This document shows positions 34,798-44,621 of a stretch of 64,000 nt of DNA, in pieces (position 1 is the stretch's first letter; each line of letters starts with the position of its first letter). Position numbers and translations under genes: made by a program. A model generated the notes under the pieces. That model ran no database searches and was not told the DNA's origin. It saw only the letters and a program-made list of their open reading frames with translations. This stretch comes from DATKEJ01 sp963768715 (GTDB taxonomy: Bacteria; Bacteroidota; Rhodothermia; Rhodothermales; DATKEJ01): contig CAVYJC010000010.1 of assembly GCA_963768715.1 (NCBI GenBank), forward strand, positions 1-64,000, read 5' to 3'.

Positions 34798-35874
34798 ATG
34801 GTCCGACTCGAGATTAGTTCTGAGACCGGCGACGACACGATCATTTCGCTCAAGGTGCCGCCCGGCCAGTCGGCCGACACGCGCATCGACGTCTATCTCA
34901 CACGAATTCTGGCCAACGCTACGCGCACGAAGGTCCAGCGCGGCATCAAGGAGGGTCGCGTGCTCGTCAACGCCCAGACCGTCAAGGCTTCGTACACTGT
35001 TCAGCCTGGTGATGAGATCGTGTGCCGGCTGCTCCGCCCACCGCCGATCGAGGCCCGCCCGGAGGCCATTCCGCTCGACATTGTGTATGAGGACGATGCG
35101 CTCATCGTGCTCGATAAGGCGCCGGGACTGGTTGTGCATCCAGCTTACGGGAATCGAACGGGAACGCTCGTCAACGCTCTCCTCCATCATACCGGGTCAG
35201 GCGTCGTATCGAGCGACTCTGACGATCCGATCCATCTCTCCACCTCGACGGCGCTTCCGGCTCAGAGCGGCAATCCGGTGATTCGCCCCGGCATCGTCCA
35301 CCGGCTGGATAAAGACACGAGTGGATTGATGGTGGTCGCCAAGGATGACGTCGTGCACGCTCATCTCGCCCAGCAGTTCTACCACCGGACGATTGGTCGC
35401 AACTATCTGGCGATCGTCTGGGGCCGGCCTCGTTCTCCGTCCGGCCTCATCGAAGCGCCCCTTGCCCGGGATCCTCGTGACAGGAAGCGAATGGCCGTTG
35501 TTGACAGTCCGAAGGCAAAGGCAGCCGCGACGCATTACGAGATGGTCGAGCCCTACCGCGATCTGAGCCTGCTGCGCTTTAAGCTCATGACGGGGCGGAC
35601 ACACCAGATTCGAGTCCACGCGGCCTACATCGGTCATCCTGTGTTCGGCGATCCCACATATGGGGGTCGAACCATCAGGCTCAACGAATCGTCAAAGGGT
35701 TGGAAGAAATGGTATGCTGACCTGCTGAGCGCGCTTCCGAGGCAGGCTCTTCACGCTGCGACGCTCGAGTTTTCTCATCCCGTCACAGGTGAGCGGATGT
35801 CATTTGCCCGTGAACCGCCAGCCGACATGCAGCACATTATTAAGACCCTGCGAGAAACGGAACAGAGACCTTGA
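34798..35874 (+). CDS. rluD: RluD-family pseudouridine synthase
   Basis: 358 residues. Converts uridines to pseudouridine in 23S rRNA. An S4 RNA-binding domain (about 20-85; TRTKVQRGIKEGRVLVN) is followed by the catalytic domain. The active Asp is in VHRLDKDTSGLMVVAK. GRTHQIRVHAAYIGHPV and GDPTYGG follow. The insertion between about 125 and 155 is low-complexity and Ser/Asp-rich. I chose the ATG giving MVRLEISS. The upstream extension in frame overlaps yqgE. Confidence 0.93.
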   Translation: MVRLEISSETGDDTIISLKVPPGQSADTRIDVYLTRILANATRTKVQRGIKEGRVLVNAQTVKASYTVQPGDEIVCRLLRPPPIEARPEAIPLDIVYEDDALIVLDKAPGLVVHPAYGNRTGTLVNALLHHTGSGVVSSDSDDPIHLSTSTALPAQSGNPVIRPGIVHRLDKDTSGLMVVAKDDVVHAHLAQQFYHRTIGRNYLAIVWGRPRSPSGLIEAPLARDPRDRKRMAVVDSPKAKAAATHYEMVEPYRDLSLLRFKLMTGRTHQIRVHAAYIGHPVFGDPTYGGRTIRLNESSKGWKKWYADLLSALPRQALHAATLEFSHPVTGERMSFAREPPADMQHIIKTLRETEQRP

Positions 35875-35970
35875 ATGGGAAGCAGGTGATCGATTCGACT
35901 CCTATATTGGGATCCCTTCGACGGCGCGCTTGCAAGTCGTGAGTTCAAGTGCACAAACCGGAATCAATCC

Positions 35971-36462
35971 TTGGCAGTGACAGTGAAATCGGCGACTATC
36001 GGCGATCTGCTGGAAGCAGATTCGATTCACGTCGGCGTATCCGCATCTGGCAAGGCGGATCTGCTTCAGCAGCTGATCGACTCGTTCGGTGGACGCGACG
36101 GGGTGGGTGATCTTCGGGCATTGAAAGAAGCGGTACTTGAACGGGAGGCCATGCTCTCCACGGGGGTTGGGGATGGGATCGCCCTTCCGCACGCGAAGAC
36201 GCCCGCCGTCACGAAAACACTGGCGGTTTTCGCCACCACGGCGGCACCGATCGAATACGACTCCTTCGACAACAAGCCGGTCCGACTGATCTTCATGCTG
36301 ATCGGCCCGCCCTCCGCTTCGCGTGAACACGTGAGAATTCTCGGCAGAATCTCTCGCTTGCTCCAGCGGGAGCCGGTTCGACAGCGACTGATCAATGCGC
36401 CAACCGCGGAGGAAATCATCACGATCCTCCAGACGGCAGAAGAGAATATCTCGTCACAATAG
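35971..36462 (+). CDS. PTS EIIA-like protein (PtsN/fructose type)
   Basis: 163 residues of the EIIA-Ntr/fructose fold. The phosphorylated His lies in GDGIALPHAK (His 74 from this start). GLLSREEML-type sequence is replaced by VLEREAMLSTGVG. In bacteria without sugar PTS transporters such proteins act as regulators of nitrogen or potassium metabolism. No HPr or EI gene is in the window. The start is uncertain: TTG 35971, GTG 35977 or GTG 35983. Confidence 0.88.
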   Translation: MAVTVKSATIGDLLEADSIHVGVSASGKADLLQQLIDSFGGRDGVGDLRALKEAVLEREAMLSTGVGDGIALPHAKTPAVTKTLAVFATTAAPIEYDSFDNKPVRLIFMLIGPPSASREHVRILGRISRLLQREPVRQRLINAPTAEEIITILQTAEENISSQ

Positions 36463-36485
36463 GCGCAAGGTCGACTGCAGACGTC

Positions 36486-37805
36486 ATGGCTCAGAGCGCA
36501 TTCCAGAACATCAAGGGAACGTTCGACATCCTTCCGTTTGAGCGACCGGGCGACGTGGTTCAGTCTGCATCATCGGACCATTGGCGATTTGTGGAGGAGC
36601 AGATCCGCGCCGTCTTCCATCGTTTCGACTTCGACGAGATACGAACCCCCATCATCGAGCCGGTCGAGTTGATCGCACGCGGTATCGGTGAACACACGGA
36701 CATCGTGTCGAAGGAGATGTTCTCCTTTTCGCGTGGCAACGACCACTACGTGCTCCGGCCGGAGATCACCGCCCCCGTTATCCGGTCCTTTCTTCAGCAT
36801 ACCTTCCAGCAGTTCGGAGAAGTACACCGCCTCTACTACATGGGTCCGTGTTTTCGCGCCGAACGACCGCAGAAGGGCAGATATCGCCAGTTCCACCAGT
36901 TCGGTTGCGAGCTAATCGGCGCTGAGGATGCGCGGGCGGATGCAGAAGTGATTCTGGTCATGCTCGCCATTTACCGCTCTTTCGGATTGGACGGATTCCG
37001 CCTTCGTATCAACTCGCTTGGAAATCCGGAGAGCAGGAAAGCCTATACAGGCGCCCTGCGAGAGTATTTTGCGTCGCATCTCGACGCCCTCTCGCAGACG
37101 AGCCGAACGAGACTGGAGGAAAATCCGCTCAGACTTCTCGATACAAAAATCGCCGCCGAACGAAAGCTCCTGCTTGATGCGCCCTCCATCACAGAATTCC
37201 TAAACGAGGAGGACCAGGCACACTTCGCCCGAGTGAAAGCCCTGCTTTCCGCCGCCGGTGAATCGTTCGTCGAAGACCCATTCCTTGTCAGGGGACTCGA
37301 CTATTACACACGCACCGCTTTTGAGCTGGAGCTCGATTCGCTCGGGGCTCAGAACGCACTGGCCGGGGGTGGGCGGTACGACCTGCTCGGTCAGGAGCTC
37401 GGCGCTCGCGCCCCCCTGCCTGCCGTGGGATTTGCCGCCGGATTCGAGCGGCTGCTTCTTGCCCTTGCCGCCCAACACGTAGACATGCCCGGACGTGAGG
37501 CGCCGGCGGTTTTCCTCGTGTCTGTCGGTCCGACTGCGCAGGATTGGGTGTTTGAGGAGACGCAGAAGCTGCGTGAAGCCGGGCTCCGCGCTACGTTTGA
37601 CGAAAAAGGTCGCTCCCTGAAGGCCCAGTTGAGAGAAGCGAATCGACGCAAGGCCGCCTGGGTCATCGTCGCCGGCGGCGACGAAATTAGCAGTAGGCAG
37701 GCACAAGTAAAGAACATGACCTCCGGTGACGAGTACACGATCCCCTTCGATCAGTTGCAGGACTTCCTCCTGGAGAAACTTGGCGGCGGTCCTCTTGCAA
37801 CCTAA
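36486..37805 (+). CDS. hisS: histidine--tRNA ligase
   Basis: 439 residues. Class II synthetase. Motif 1 region DEIRTPIIEPVEL, motif 2 FRAERPQKGRYRQFHQFGCE, the histidine-specific LVRGLDYYTRTAFE and AGGGRYD, then the anticodon-binding domain (about 340-430). Length is normal. It is 23 bases after the EIIA gene and 14 bases before lgt, so these probably share a transcript. Confidence 0.97.
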   Translation: MAQSAFQNIKGTFDILPFERPGDVVQSASSDHWRFVEEQIRAVFHRFDFDEIRTPIIEPVELIARGIGEHTDIVSKEMFSFSRGNDHYVLRPEITAPVIRSFLQHTFQQFGEVHRLYYMGPCFRAERPQKGRYRQFHQFGCELIGAEDARADAEVILVMLAIYRSFGLDGFRLRINSLGNPESRKAYTGALREYFASHLDALSQTSRTRLEENPLRLLDTKIAAERKLLLDAPSITEFLNEEDQAHFARVKALLSAAGESFVEDPFLVRGLDYYTRTAFELELDSLGAQNALAGGGRYDLLGQELGARAPLPAVGFAAGFERLLLALAAQHVDMPGREAPAVFLVSVGPTAQDWVFEETQKLREAGLRATFDEKGRSLKAQLREANRRKAAWVIVAGGDEISSRQAQVKNMTSGDEYTIPFDQLQDFLLEKLGGGPLAT

Positions 37806-37819
37806 CAGCGCACTCAGGC

Positions 37820-38746
37820 ATGTACCCCCGATTGCTTGAAATTCCCCTGGGCGGGGACATCACGATCACGATCTACTCGTACGGCTTCATGGTCGCGGTA
37901 GCCATCCTGTTTGCCAGTTGGCTCACGGGGCGCGAGCTCGATCGGCTGCAGAAGGAGGGCCGCTTCGGAACCATTCGAGTCCCTGCACGCGGAAAACCGG
38001 GCAAAGGTCCGAAGACGACCACCGTACGTCCCTCCGATCTGATGGGGACGATCACGATTATTGCGGCGGCAATGGGTGTGGTCGGGTCAAAGCTGTTCCA
38101 CATCCTGGAGAACTTCGGGCGGTTCATGCAGGACCCTTTCGGCATGATCTTCTCCACTGGAGGACTCACATTTTACGGGGGCCTGATCTGCGCCGGGCTT
38201 TCGATTGCCTGGTACGCACACCGAAAGGGTATTCACGTGCCGACCCTGGCCGATGCAATCGCGCCTTCGTTGATGATTGCTTACGGAATTGGACGCATCG
38301 GCTGCCACCTCGCGGGGGACGGCGACTGGGGCATCGTATCGAACATGGCGCTGAAGCCGTCATGGCTGCCCACCTGGCTGTGGGCCGAAACGTACCCACA
38401 CAATATCCTTCAGGTTACGCTCCCTCAACCGGGTGTGTATCCTACTTCGATCTACGAGTTTCTCGCAAGCGTTTTGCTCTTCGCCGTGCTCTGGTCACTT
38501 CGTCGTCATCCATACAAGGCCGGGTGGCTATTCATGGTGTACCTCGCTCTGAACGGCCTGGAAAGACTCCTGATCGAGCAAATCAGGGTCAATAACACGT
38601 TCGACGTCTTCGGACTCATCGTCACACAGGCCGAAGTCATAGCGACCGTCCTCCTCCTGGTCGGTATCGTGGGTGCCGTGATCCTGACTCGAAAGCGTGC
38701 CGCCAGCCAAGGACAGGGCAGAACACCAGCAGTCAAGGCATCCTGA
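37820..38746 (+). CDS. lgt: prolipoprotein diacylglyceryl transferase
   Basis: 308 residues, about seven membrane helices. Lgt adds diacylglycerol to the lipobox Cys. The signature GRIGCHLAGDGDWG (about 155-168) and FYGGLICAGLS are typical, and TSIYEFLASVLLF follows. A hydrophilic loop with many Lys and Thr (about 50-75) is longer than in E. coli. The window has several lipoproteins (three with lipoboxes) that would be substrates. Confidence 0.93.
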   Translation: MYPRLLEIPLGGDITITIYSYGFMVAVAILFASWLTGRELDRLQKEGRFGTIRVPARGKPGKGPKTTTVRPSDLMGTITIIAAAMGVVGSKLFHILENFGRFMQDPFGMIFSTGGLTFYGGLICAGLSIAWYAHRKGIHVPTLADAIAPSLMIAYGIGRIGCHLAGDGDWGIVSNMALKPSWLPTWLWAETYPHNILQVTLPQPGVYPTSIYEFLASVLLFAVLWSLRRHPYKAGWLFMVYLALNGLERLLIEQIRVNNTFDVFGLIVTQAEVIATVLLLVGIVGAVILTRKRAASQGQGRTPAVKAS

Positions 38747-38770
38747 AAACACGGCGGTCACACCGTCGCC

Positions 38771-39559
38771 ATGCGTCCGACAAGCGATACACCGACAGCC
38801 GTAGCGGGCCGAAAACCGGTACTCAAGGCACTGGCCGAAGGGCACTTGACGATCGACGTCGTCTACGTCCGGCGGGACCTCAAGAGCTCAATCGTAGCCC
38901 AGATCAAACAGGCATGCAAGGCGGGACGCATCCCTGTCAAGTTTGTGCCGCAGGAGAAGCTGGACAGACTCGCCGGCCACGCGGTGCATCAGGGAGTCGT
39001 GGCGTTGACCTCCGATATCGAAATCCTCGATCTCGACAGCATGCTCGCTTTGATAGCGCCGACGTGGGACGATACCGCCCGCATCAAGCCACTCCTTTTG
39101 ATTCTGGATCGCATATCCGACCCGCACAATCTGGGCGCCATCGTTCGCAGTGCCGCCGCTTTCGGGTGCAGCGGAGTTATCTTGCCGGAGCGTCATTCGG
39201 CGCCGCTCGGCGCTGCCGCGATTAAAGCGAGTGCAGGAACCGCCCTTGATATGCTTTTCGCCAGAGTCACCAATCTGAGCCAGTCGATCAGGCAACTCAA
39301 AGAGAGGGGATACTGGGTAGCGGGACTTGTGGGGCAGGGAACGGAATTGCTCGACCGCGTCGATTGGGATCGACCCATCGTACTGGTGGTAGGCAATGAG
39401 GCCGAAGGGATCAGTGAACTCGTCGCGAAGGAATGCGATCTGCTCGTATCGATCCCAATGTCACCCCGCGTCGAATCTCTCAACGCGTCGGTAGCGGCAG
39501 GAATCGCCCTTCAGGCGGCAGCGAAGACGCGGCTCAGCGAACCGAAAGGAAGCAATTAG
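38771..39559 (+). CDS. rlmB: 23S rRNA (guanosine-2'-O-)-methyltransferase RlmB
   Basis: 262 residues of the SpoU/TrmH family. An N-terminal substrate-binding domain (1-95; GRKPVLKALAEG) is followed by the knotted SAM-binding domain with LDRISDPHNLGAIVRSAAAF, VVGNEAEGI and SIPMSPRVESLNASVAAGIA. Methylates a ribose in 23S rRNA; RlmB is the best guess, TrmH the alternative. Its 3' end overlaps the convergent small gene by four bases. Confidence 0.92.
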   Translation: MRPTSDTPTAVAGRKPVLKALAEGHLTIDVVYVRRDLKSSIVAQIKQACKAGRIPVKFVPQEKLDRLAGHAVHQGVVALTSDIEILDLDSMLALIAPTWDDTARIKPLLLILDRISDPHNLGAIVRSAAAFGCSGVILPERHSAPLGAAAIKASAGTALDMLFARVTNLSQSIRQLKERGYWVAGLVGQGTELLDRVDWDRPIVLVVGNEAEGISELVAKECDLLVSIPMSPRVESLNASVAAGIALQAAAKTRLSEPKGSN

Positions 39560-39804
39560 CGTTTGCCGAGACCGTAAACAATCTTGCGGATCGTGTCGAA
39601 CTGCAGGTAGGCGTACTGCTCACGCAGTTGCTCAATGGCTTCGTAAGCCGGGGTTCCGTCCCGTCGCATCTTCCTGAACTGCTGACGGATATGATAGTCG
39701 CGAATAGCTTTCTCGCTCAGGAGGTTGTGCTCATCTAGAATCGCGAATACTTCGTCACTGATCAGGCCCGACAGGGGATTCTGATGTTGTAGTGAAGGCA
39801 TCAT
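39556..39804 (-). CDS. small HTH-like hypothetical protein
   Basis: 82 residues, helical. DGTPAYEAIEQLREQYAYLQ with the following FDTIRKIVYGL looks like a helix-turn-helix of transcription factors. No family is recognised. It is convergent with rlmB and upstream of nothing on its own strand. The gap to the next gene (39805-40008) holds nothing I could assign. Confidence 0.65.
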   Translation of the reverse strand: MMPSLQHQNPLSGLISDEVFAILDEHNLLSEKAIRDYHIRQQFRKMRRDGTPAYEAIEQLREQYAYLQFDTIRKIVYGLGKR

Positions 39805-40008
39805 AGGACACTTGCGGGTCGCTTCTTCGGATTGGTTCCTGTCTTCGCTAGATTGTAAACAAGCGTCCGCGGATGAAACGAAAGGTTCCGGCTGAACGGT
39901 CGATTGTTCGCGCTCAACGGTTGTATCGGCGAATGAGCGGTGATCAGTCGCGATACTTTCGGCAATGCGCGGTCAATCTTGCAACCATCAATCCGGTTGC
40001 GACGTCGT

Positions 40009-40470
40009 ATGGCCATGCGATTGGCCTCGGATCAAATATCATTCCACCTTGCCCGACACGCGATCGTCCTCCTCGTGACGAGTGCGTGGCTCGCGCTTGA
40101 CACACCGTCTCTTGCGCAGCCGCCCGGCTGGCAGCCGCTGACGGTTTCGGAGGGCGTCGAGATCTCGTTCGTCGTGCACCGCTACGGAGACGGCCGGAAT
40201 GCAGGCGTCGTGATCAAATTGTCCAACCGAAATTCCGTCGAGGCGTCATACCGATTCCGCGCAGTCTTCAAGTCCGAAAACCGTGAGTGGATTTCCGATA
40301 CCGTCGAAGGGAAACTCCAACCGCTCGAGATGAAGACCGGTGAGTTGTCGGGACTCTGGTGGATCCCGTTCAAAGACGGTGCGCCCGTGACTGAAGTCGG
40401 GCTCAAAGGGCTCAGAATCGACTTGACGACCCAACGGGCCGCAAGAAATAGAACGGACACAGCGTCTTGA
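40009..40470 (+). CDS. exported hypothetical protein
   Basis: About 153 residues. The N-terminus is a likely signal peptide (HAIVLLVTSAWLALDTPSLAQ, with cleavage near LAQ). The mature part looks like one beta-sandwich domain (VEISFVVHRYGDG, GVVIKLSNRNSVEASYRFRA). No family is recognised. I prefer the ATG at 40009; a GTG at 39940 would add 23 residues before the signal. Its TGA overlaps the TTG start of the M28 gene, implying coupling. Confidence 0.7.
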   Translation: MAMRLASDQISFHLARHAIVLLVTSAWLALDTPSLAQPPGWQPLTVSEGVEISFVVHRYGDGRNAGVVIKLSNRNSVEASYRFRAVFKSENREWISDTVEGKLQPLEMKTGELSGLWWIPFKDGAPVTEVGLKGLRIDLTTQRAARNRTDTAS

Positions 40471-41468
40471 GTAAGGCCAGGCATCGTGGCAAGGGCGACA
40501 AGCGAAAGCCTTCGCCGAAAAAGGGACGTCGCACACGAAAAGGATTCGGTCGTCCTGGCGTCATCGGCATCGTGGCCGGCGTAATCGTCCTCGCAGTCGT
40601 AGGGCTGATCGCGAATTGGCTGGACCGGCCGACGATACCAACCTTCGAGGGCGAGCGCGCCATGTCCGACGTGAAGGCGCTCGTCGACTTTGGTTCACGC
40701 GTTCCCGGCTCACCGGCGCACGAGAAAGGACTCGATTTTCTCCGCTCGAGACTGGACTCACTCTCCGATCGGCTCACGCTACAGCCGGTCGTTATGGCCA
40801 TTCCCGACGGTGATACGGCCCGAGGAACGAACCTGATCGCCTCATTCAATCTACAGCCGAGCCGGAACGTCAGGATCATGCTCGGGGCTCACTGGGATTC
40901 TCGACCGCGCGCCGATCAAGATCCCGACCCGAACAACAGGAGACTGCCAGTGCCGGGTGCAAATGACGGGGCCTCCGGTACAGCCGTTCTACTCGAAGTG
41001 GCCCGACTTCTCCACGACGTTCCGCCGGAAATCGGCGTCGACATCCTCCTCTTCGACCTGGAGGATCTCGGTGCAGACTCGACCGTCGCCTTCGCCGCCG
41101 GATCAGCCCAATTCGTCGAACTGAACGACGACTACCACCCGACGTTCGGGATCGTTCTCGACATGGTGTGCGACAGCAAACTTAAACTCCCGAAAGAGGC
41201 CAATTCGGTCAGGGCCGCCCGGCGCATTGTCGACCTTGTCTGGGACGCTGCCGGGGAAGAACACGCCGAAGCTTTCCTGAATAGAATTGGCGGCGCTGTG
41301 ACAGACGATCATGCTCCATTCCTGACGCGCGGTATTCCCGTCATTGACGTCATCCAGTGGCCTTTCCCCGACTACTGGCACACGACGGCCGATACACCCG
41401 ACAAGTGCAGCACCGAGAGCCTTGACCAGGTCGGCCGCGTGGTCACCCGGGTTCTCTACACGCAGTAG
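40467..41468 (+). CDS. M28 family peptidase / glutaminyl cyclase-like
   Basis: 333 residues. A basic N-terminus, one membrane helix (about 31-48) and an exported zinc-dependent domain. Metal ligands are visible in LGAHWDSRP, VPGANDGASG, LEDLGAD and DYWHTTADTPDK. The WPFPDYWHT segment is typical of glutaminyl-peptide cyclotransferases, which form pyroglutamate at protein N-termini. An aminopeptidase role is the alternative. The start is TTG, overlapping the previous stop; no nearby ATG exists. Confidence 0.85.
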   Translation: MSKARHRGKGDKRKPSPKKGRRTRKGFGRPGVIGIVAGVIVLAVVGLIANWLDRPTIPTFEGERAMSDVKALVDFGSRVPGSPAHEKGLDFLRSRLDSLSDRLTLQPVVMAIPDGDTARGTNLIASFNLQPSRNVRIMLGAHWDSRPRADQDPDPNNRRLPVPGANDGASGTAVLLEVARLLHDVPPEIGVDILLFDLEDLGADSTVAFAAGSAQFVELNDDYHPTFGIVLDMVCDSKLKLPKEANSVRAARRIVDLVWDAAGEEHAEAFLNRIGGAVTDDHAPFLTRGIPVIDVIQWPFPDYWHTTADTPDKCSTESLDQVGRVVTRVLYTQ

Positions 41469-41484
41469 CCGCAGCGCGGACGCT

Positions 41485-42600
41485 TTACGCCTCCACCAAC
41501 TCGCTGAACAGCGATTCATACCGGTCGAGAAGCTTCTCTATCGAAAGCTCCGACTCGGCAAAACGGCGAGCACGGCGCCCCATCAGTTCGACGCTTTCTT
41601 CATCGAGGGCCGAAAACTGATCGATCGCACGCGCCATGTCGGCGGGCTCCGCCGGGTCAAAAAGCAGACCTCGCTCGTTGTCCCCAATCAGCCACGGATT
41701 GTCACAGACCCGCCCGGCAAGGACGGGAAGACCCGACGCGAACGCCTCGCAAATTGCGTTCGGCAAGCCTTCGAAAAATGACGGGTGAATCAAGGCGGCA
41801 GCGTCGTTCATCAACTCGGCGACGTCTCTCCGGACGCCGAGCCATTTCCAGTGGGCTCGCAATCCGTATTCATCGATCAAATGCTCGGCCTGCTCAAGAG
41901 CATGGACGTCGATCGAGCTCGTCGGAGGACGTCCGGCCCACCGGATGCTGGGTGTCCAGCCGAATCGATCACGGAGTACCCGAAGCGCCTCGACGAGACC
42001 AGCGAAGTTCTTTCTGGCGTGAACGCTGCCGATCGCGAGGAGCTCAATCTCATCTCCCGCACGCCGCACGGGTCGCGATCCCGGATGAAAGCGCTCCAAA
42101 TCAACCCCATTCCTGATAACGACCAGCTTGTCATCCATCCATGGGTAGGCCTGCATCAAACCGGCGGCAATGTGTCCGGAGTTCACCACGATCCGATCAG
42201 CGAGACGATAAGTCCGGAACTTCAGGCGGGCCGGCGCCCCATACTGCTCCGGAGTAAGCGAAAGGCGTTCCGATACAATCGTCTTCGTTTCAGTGCCGAC
42301 GGAGGCGAGGATGTTGTAGATACTCGGCGTCGTCAGATAGGAGAGGGCAATCTGAAATTCGCCCTTCCTCATCAGGCGACGAAGCTGAAGAGGGACACGG
42401 AGACTGAATCGGCTGGACTTCCTCAGCGAGTAGAGTCGTACACCGGCAGCCTCCAGTGCCGGCTTGTGATGGTCGAGATGCGGATAGTAGATGCAACAGG
42501 AAACCTCGTGTCCCCTCTCCGCCATGCCTCGTGCGAGCGTGACGATCTGATGCTGCGCTCCACCCGAGCCGAGATGGTCGATTATGAGCAGAATTCTCAC
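41485..42600 (-). CDS. glycosyltransferase family 4
   Basis: 371 residues, GT-B fold. The first domain starts RILLIIDHLGSGGAQHQI. The second carries the family E-x7-E nucleotide-sugar motif in FFEGLPNAICEAFASGLPV. The GTG start overlaps the TGA of asnB (GTGA), so both are translated from one message. Together with asnB, the O-antigen ligase and the GT2 gene it forms a surface polysaccharide cluster. The sugar is unknown. Confidence 0.9.
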   Translation of the reverse strand: MRILLIIDHLGSGGAQHQIVTLARGMAERGHEVSCCIYYPHLDHHKPALEAAGVRLYSLRKSSRFSLRVPLQLRRLMRKGEFQIALSYLTTPSIYNILASVGTETKTIVSERLSLTPEQYGAPARLKFRTYRLADRIVVNSGHIAAGLMQAYPWMDDKLVVIRNGVDLERFHPGSRPVRRAGDEIELLAIGSVHARKNFAGLVEALRVLRDRFGWTPSIRWAGRPPTSSIDVHALEQAEHLIDEYGLRAHWKWLGVRRDVAELMNDAAALIHPSFFEGLPNAICEAFASGLPVLAGRVCDNPWLIGDNERGLLFDPAEPADMARAIDQFSALDEESVELMGRRARRFAESELSIEKLLDRYESLFSELVEA

Positions 42601-44567
42601 GTGATGCTCGCGGCGGTCAACCGGTTCGTTGACGGCTCGCCCTTCTGCTCGAGCCATTGCTGCAGGGAGATGATCCGCCACAGGGCCATCTCAAAGTTCC
42701 CCTTTTCGGCGAGATGTGCTTTCCAGACGGCCTTCACCGAAGTTGGGTCGAGCAGGCCTCCCGCTGCGACCTGTCGATCGGCGAGCAACGACTCCGCCCA
42801 GTCGCGCAACGGGCCCCGAAGCCACGCTCCGAGTGGAATCGCAAAACCTTGCTTCGGCCGATCGAACATTCGTTCCGGAACGTATCGCTTGAGGAGCTGG
42901 CGCAACAGCCACTTGGTCTGACCGTCCCGCATCTTCAGATCTTCCGGCACGCTCCAGCTGAACTCCACGACGCGATGATCGAGAAACGGCACTCTCACTT
43001 CGAGTGCGACATCCATGCTCGCCCGGTCGACCTTGACGAGAATGTCGTCAGGAAGGTAGGCCAGTGTGTCCGTCAACATCATCGACTCGAGAAACGACAG
43101 CCCCTTTCCGATGTCCACGGTGGTGGACGCCGCCGTACGGCTGGACTTGCGTATGCCGGGATCTAACAGTCCGTCGGCTTTCAACCTGATGCTCTGGGCA
43201 TAGAACGCGAGCGCATCCGACGACCCGACGAGTTCGAGTTGTCGCGCGACCTGCCCGGGCATCACGCCAGGGTTGACGAGACGCCCGAGCGCGTAGGCGG
43301 CTGACCGCCCGAATCTCGACCGTTCGATCGCAGCAACCGGCGCCACAGCGCCCCGAAAGATTCCTCGAAGGGGCGCCGGGACTCGCGACACCTTACTCCA
43401 GTGGCGCAGCGCCCGCTCGTACCGCCCGTATCCTCCAAAGAGCTCGTCGCCCCCATCGCCGGACAGACTCACCGTGACAGACTGACGGGCGAGCCGCGAC
43501 ACCAAGCACGTTGGCACTTGAGACACGTCGGCGAAGGGCTCATCGTACATTCGCGGAAGTTCGTTCAGCACATCGAAGACGTCAGCGGCCTTTACATAGA
43601 GATTCGTATGGTCAGTCCCCAGATGCTGCGCGATCCGAGTCGCATGCGGCGCCTCGTCAAAGGATTCTTCCTCGAAACCGACCGAGAACGTCTTCACGGG
43701 CCCGCTTGCCTCCTGCATCATCAACGAGACGATAAGAGATGAGTCGATACCGCCCGACAGGAAGGCCCCGACCGGAACGTCGGCGACCATCCGAAGCCTG
43801 ACGGCATCCCGCAGTCGTTGCTCCAGACCGTCGAGAGGCCCTTCCGCCCCGTCTCCCCCGACATGACGGGTTTTGACGACGTCTTCCACAGACCAATAAC
43901 TCCTTGAGGAAAGCCCGGCCCCCGGTTCTCTCATCTCGAGGATGTGTCCCGGAAGCACCTTGCGGACAGCCGCATAAATAGAGACGGCTCCGGGGATGTA
44001 CCCGAGCTCCAGAAATCGCGCTACGGCTTCGGCATCGATCCTTCCATCAAACGACGGATGAGCAGCAAGTGATTTGAGCTCCGATCCAAACACAAACGTG
44101 TCGCCAAAACGACCCACGTACAAGGGCTTGATCCCCAGCCGGTCACGCGCGAGTATCATGACCCTCTCCCGCACGTCCCAGACGGCGAATGCGAACTGAC
44201 CATTGAACCGCTTTACCGCACCTTCCACGCCCCATTGGTCAAAAGCTTCGAGCATGACCTCCGTGTCCGAGTGACCTCGCCAGGCCGGGGCCGCGAGCTG
44301 ATGCCTTAGCTCGGCGTAGTTGAACACCTCGCCGTTGTACGAAATGACGTAGCGGCCGGATCGGGACAGCATGGGCTGGCGTCCCTCATCCGACAAATCA
44401 ATAACGGACAGGCGCCTGTGGCCAAGAAATACGCCGCTATCGGAATCCGTCCAAACTCCCTCATCGTCCGGGCCACGATGCTTGATTGCGGAAACCATGA
44501 CGTCCAAGACCCTATCCGGTTCATACTGCCGGATATTTGTACTCCAGAAACCGGTGATGCCGCACAT
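42597..44567 (-). CDS. asnB: asparagine synthase (glutamine-hydrolysing) family
   Basis: 656 residues. Cys 2 (MCGITGFW) is the N-terminal nucleophile of the glutaminase domain. HRGPDDEG and SYNGEVFNY follow. The synthetase domain has the PP-loop SGGIDSSL and SLSGDGGDELFGGYGRY. In polysaccharide clusters such proteins often amidate sugar carboxylates rather than make free asparagine (WbpS-type). The context supports this reading but does not prove it. The symbol denotes the family only. Confidence 0.88.
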   Translation of the reverse strand: MCGITGFWSTNIRQYEPDRVLDVMVSAIKHRGPDDEGVWTDSDSGVFLGHRRLSVIDLSDEGRQPMLSRSGRYVISYNGEVFNYAELRHQLAAPAWRGHSDTEVMLEAFDQWGVEGAVKRFNGQFAFAVWDVRERVMILARDRLGIKPLYVGRFGDTFVFGSELKSLAAHPSFDGRIDAEAVARFLELGYIPGAVSIYAAVRKVLPGHILEMREPGAGLSSRSYWSVEDVVKTRHVGGDGAEGPLDGLEQRLRDAVRLRMVADVPVGAFLSGGIDSSLIVSLMMQEASGPVKTFSVGFEEESFDEAPHATRIAQHLGTDHTNLYVKAADVFDVLNELPRMYDEPFADVSQVPTCLVSRLARQSVTVSLSGDGGDELFGGYGRYERALRHWSKVSRVPAPLRGIFRGAVAPVAAIERSRFGRSAAYALGRLVNPGVMPGQVARQLELVGSSDALAFYAQSIRLKADGLLDPGIRKSSRTAASTTVDIGKGLSFLESMMLTDTLAYLPDDILVKVDRASMDVALEVRVPFLDHRVVEFSWSVPEDLKMRDGQTKWLLRQLLKRYVPERMFDRPKQGFAIPLGAWLRGPLRDWAESLLADRQVAAGGLLDPTSVKAVWKAHLAEKGNFEMALWRIISLQQWLEQKGEPSTNRLTAASIT

Positions 44568-44621
44568 ATGCGATTCGAACTTGGGCGGAGCAGGTAGTGG
44601 GCTCGTACAGTCCCCGCCAGC

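Noticed and set aside
41785..42921. 378-residue plus-strand frame over the GT4 and asnB genes
   Set aside because: Antisense to two well-supported genes, with no recognisable domain.
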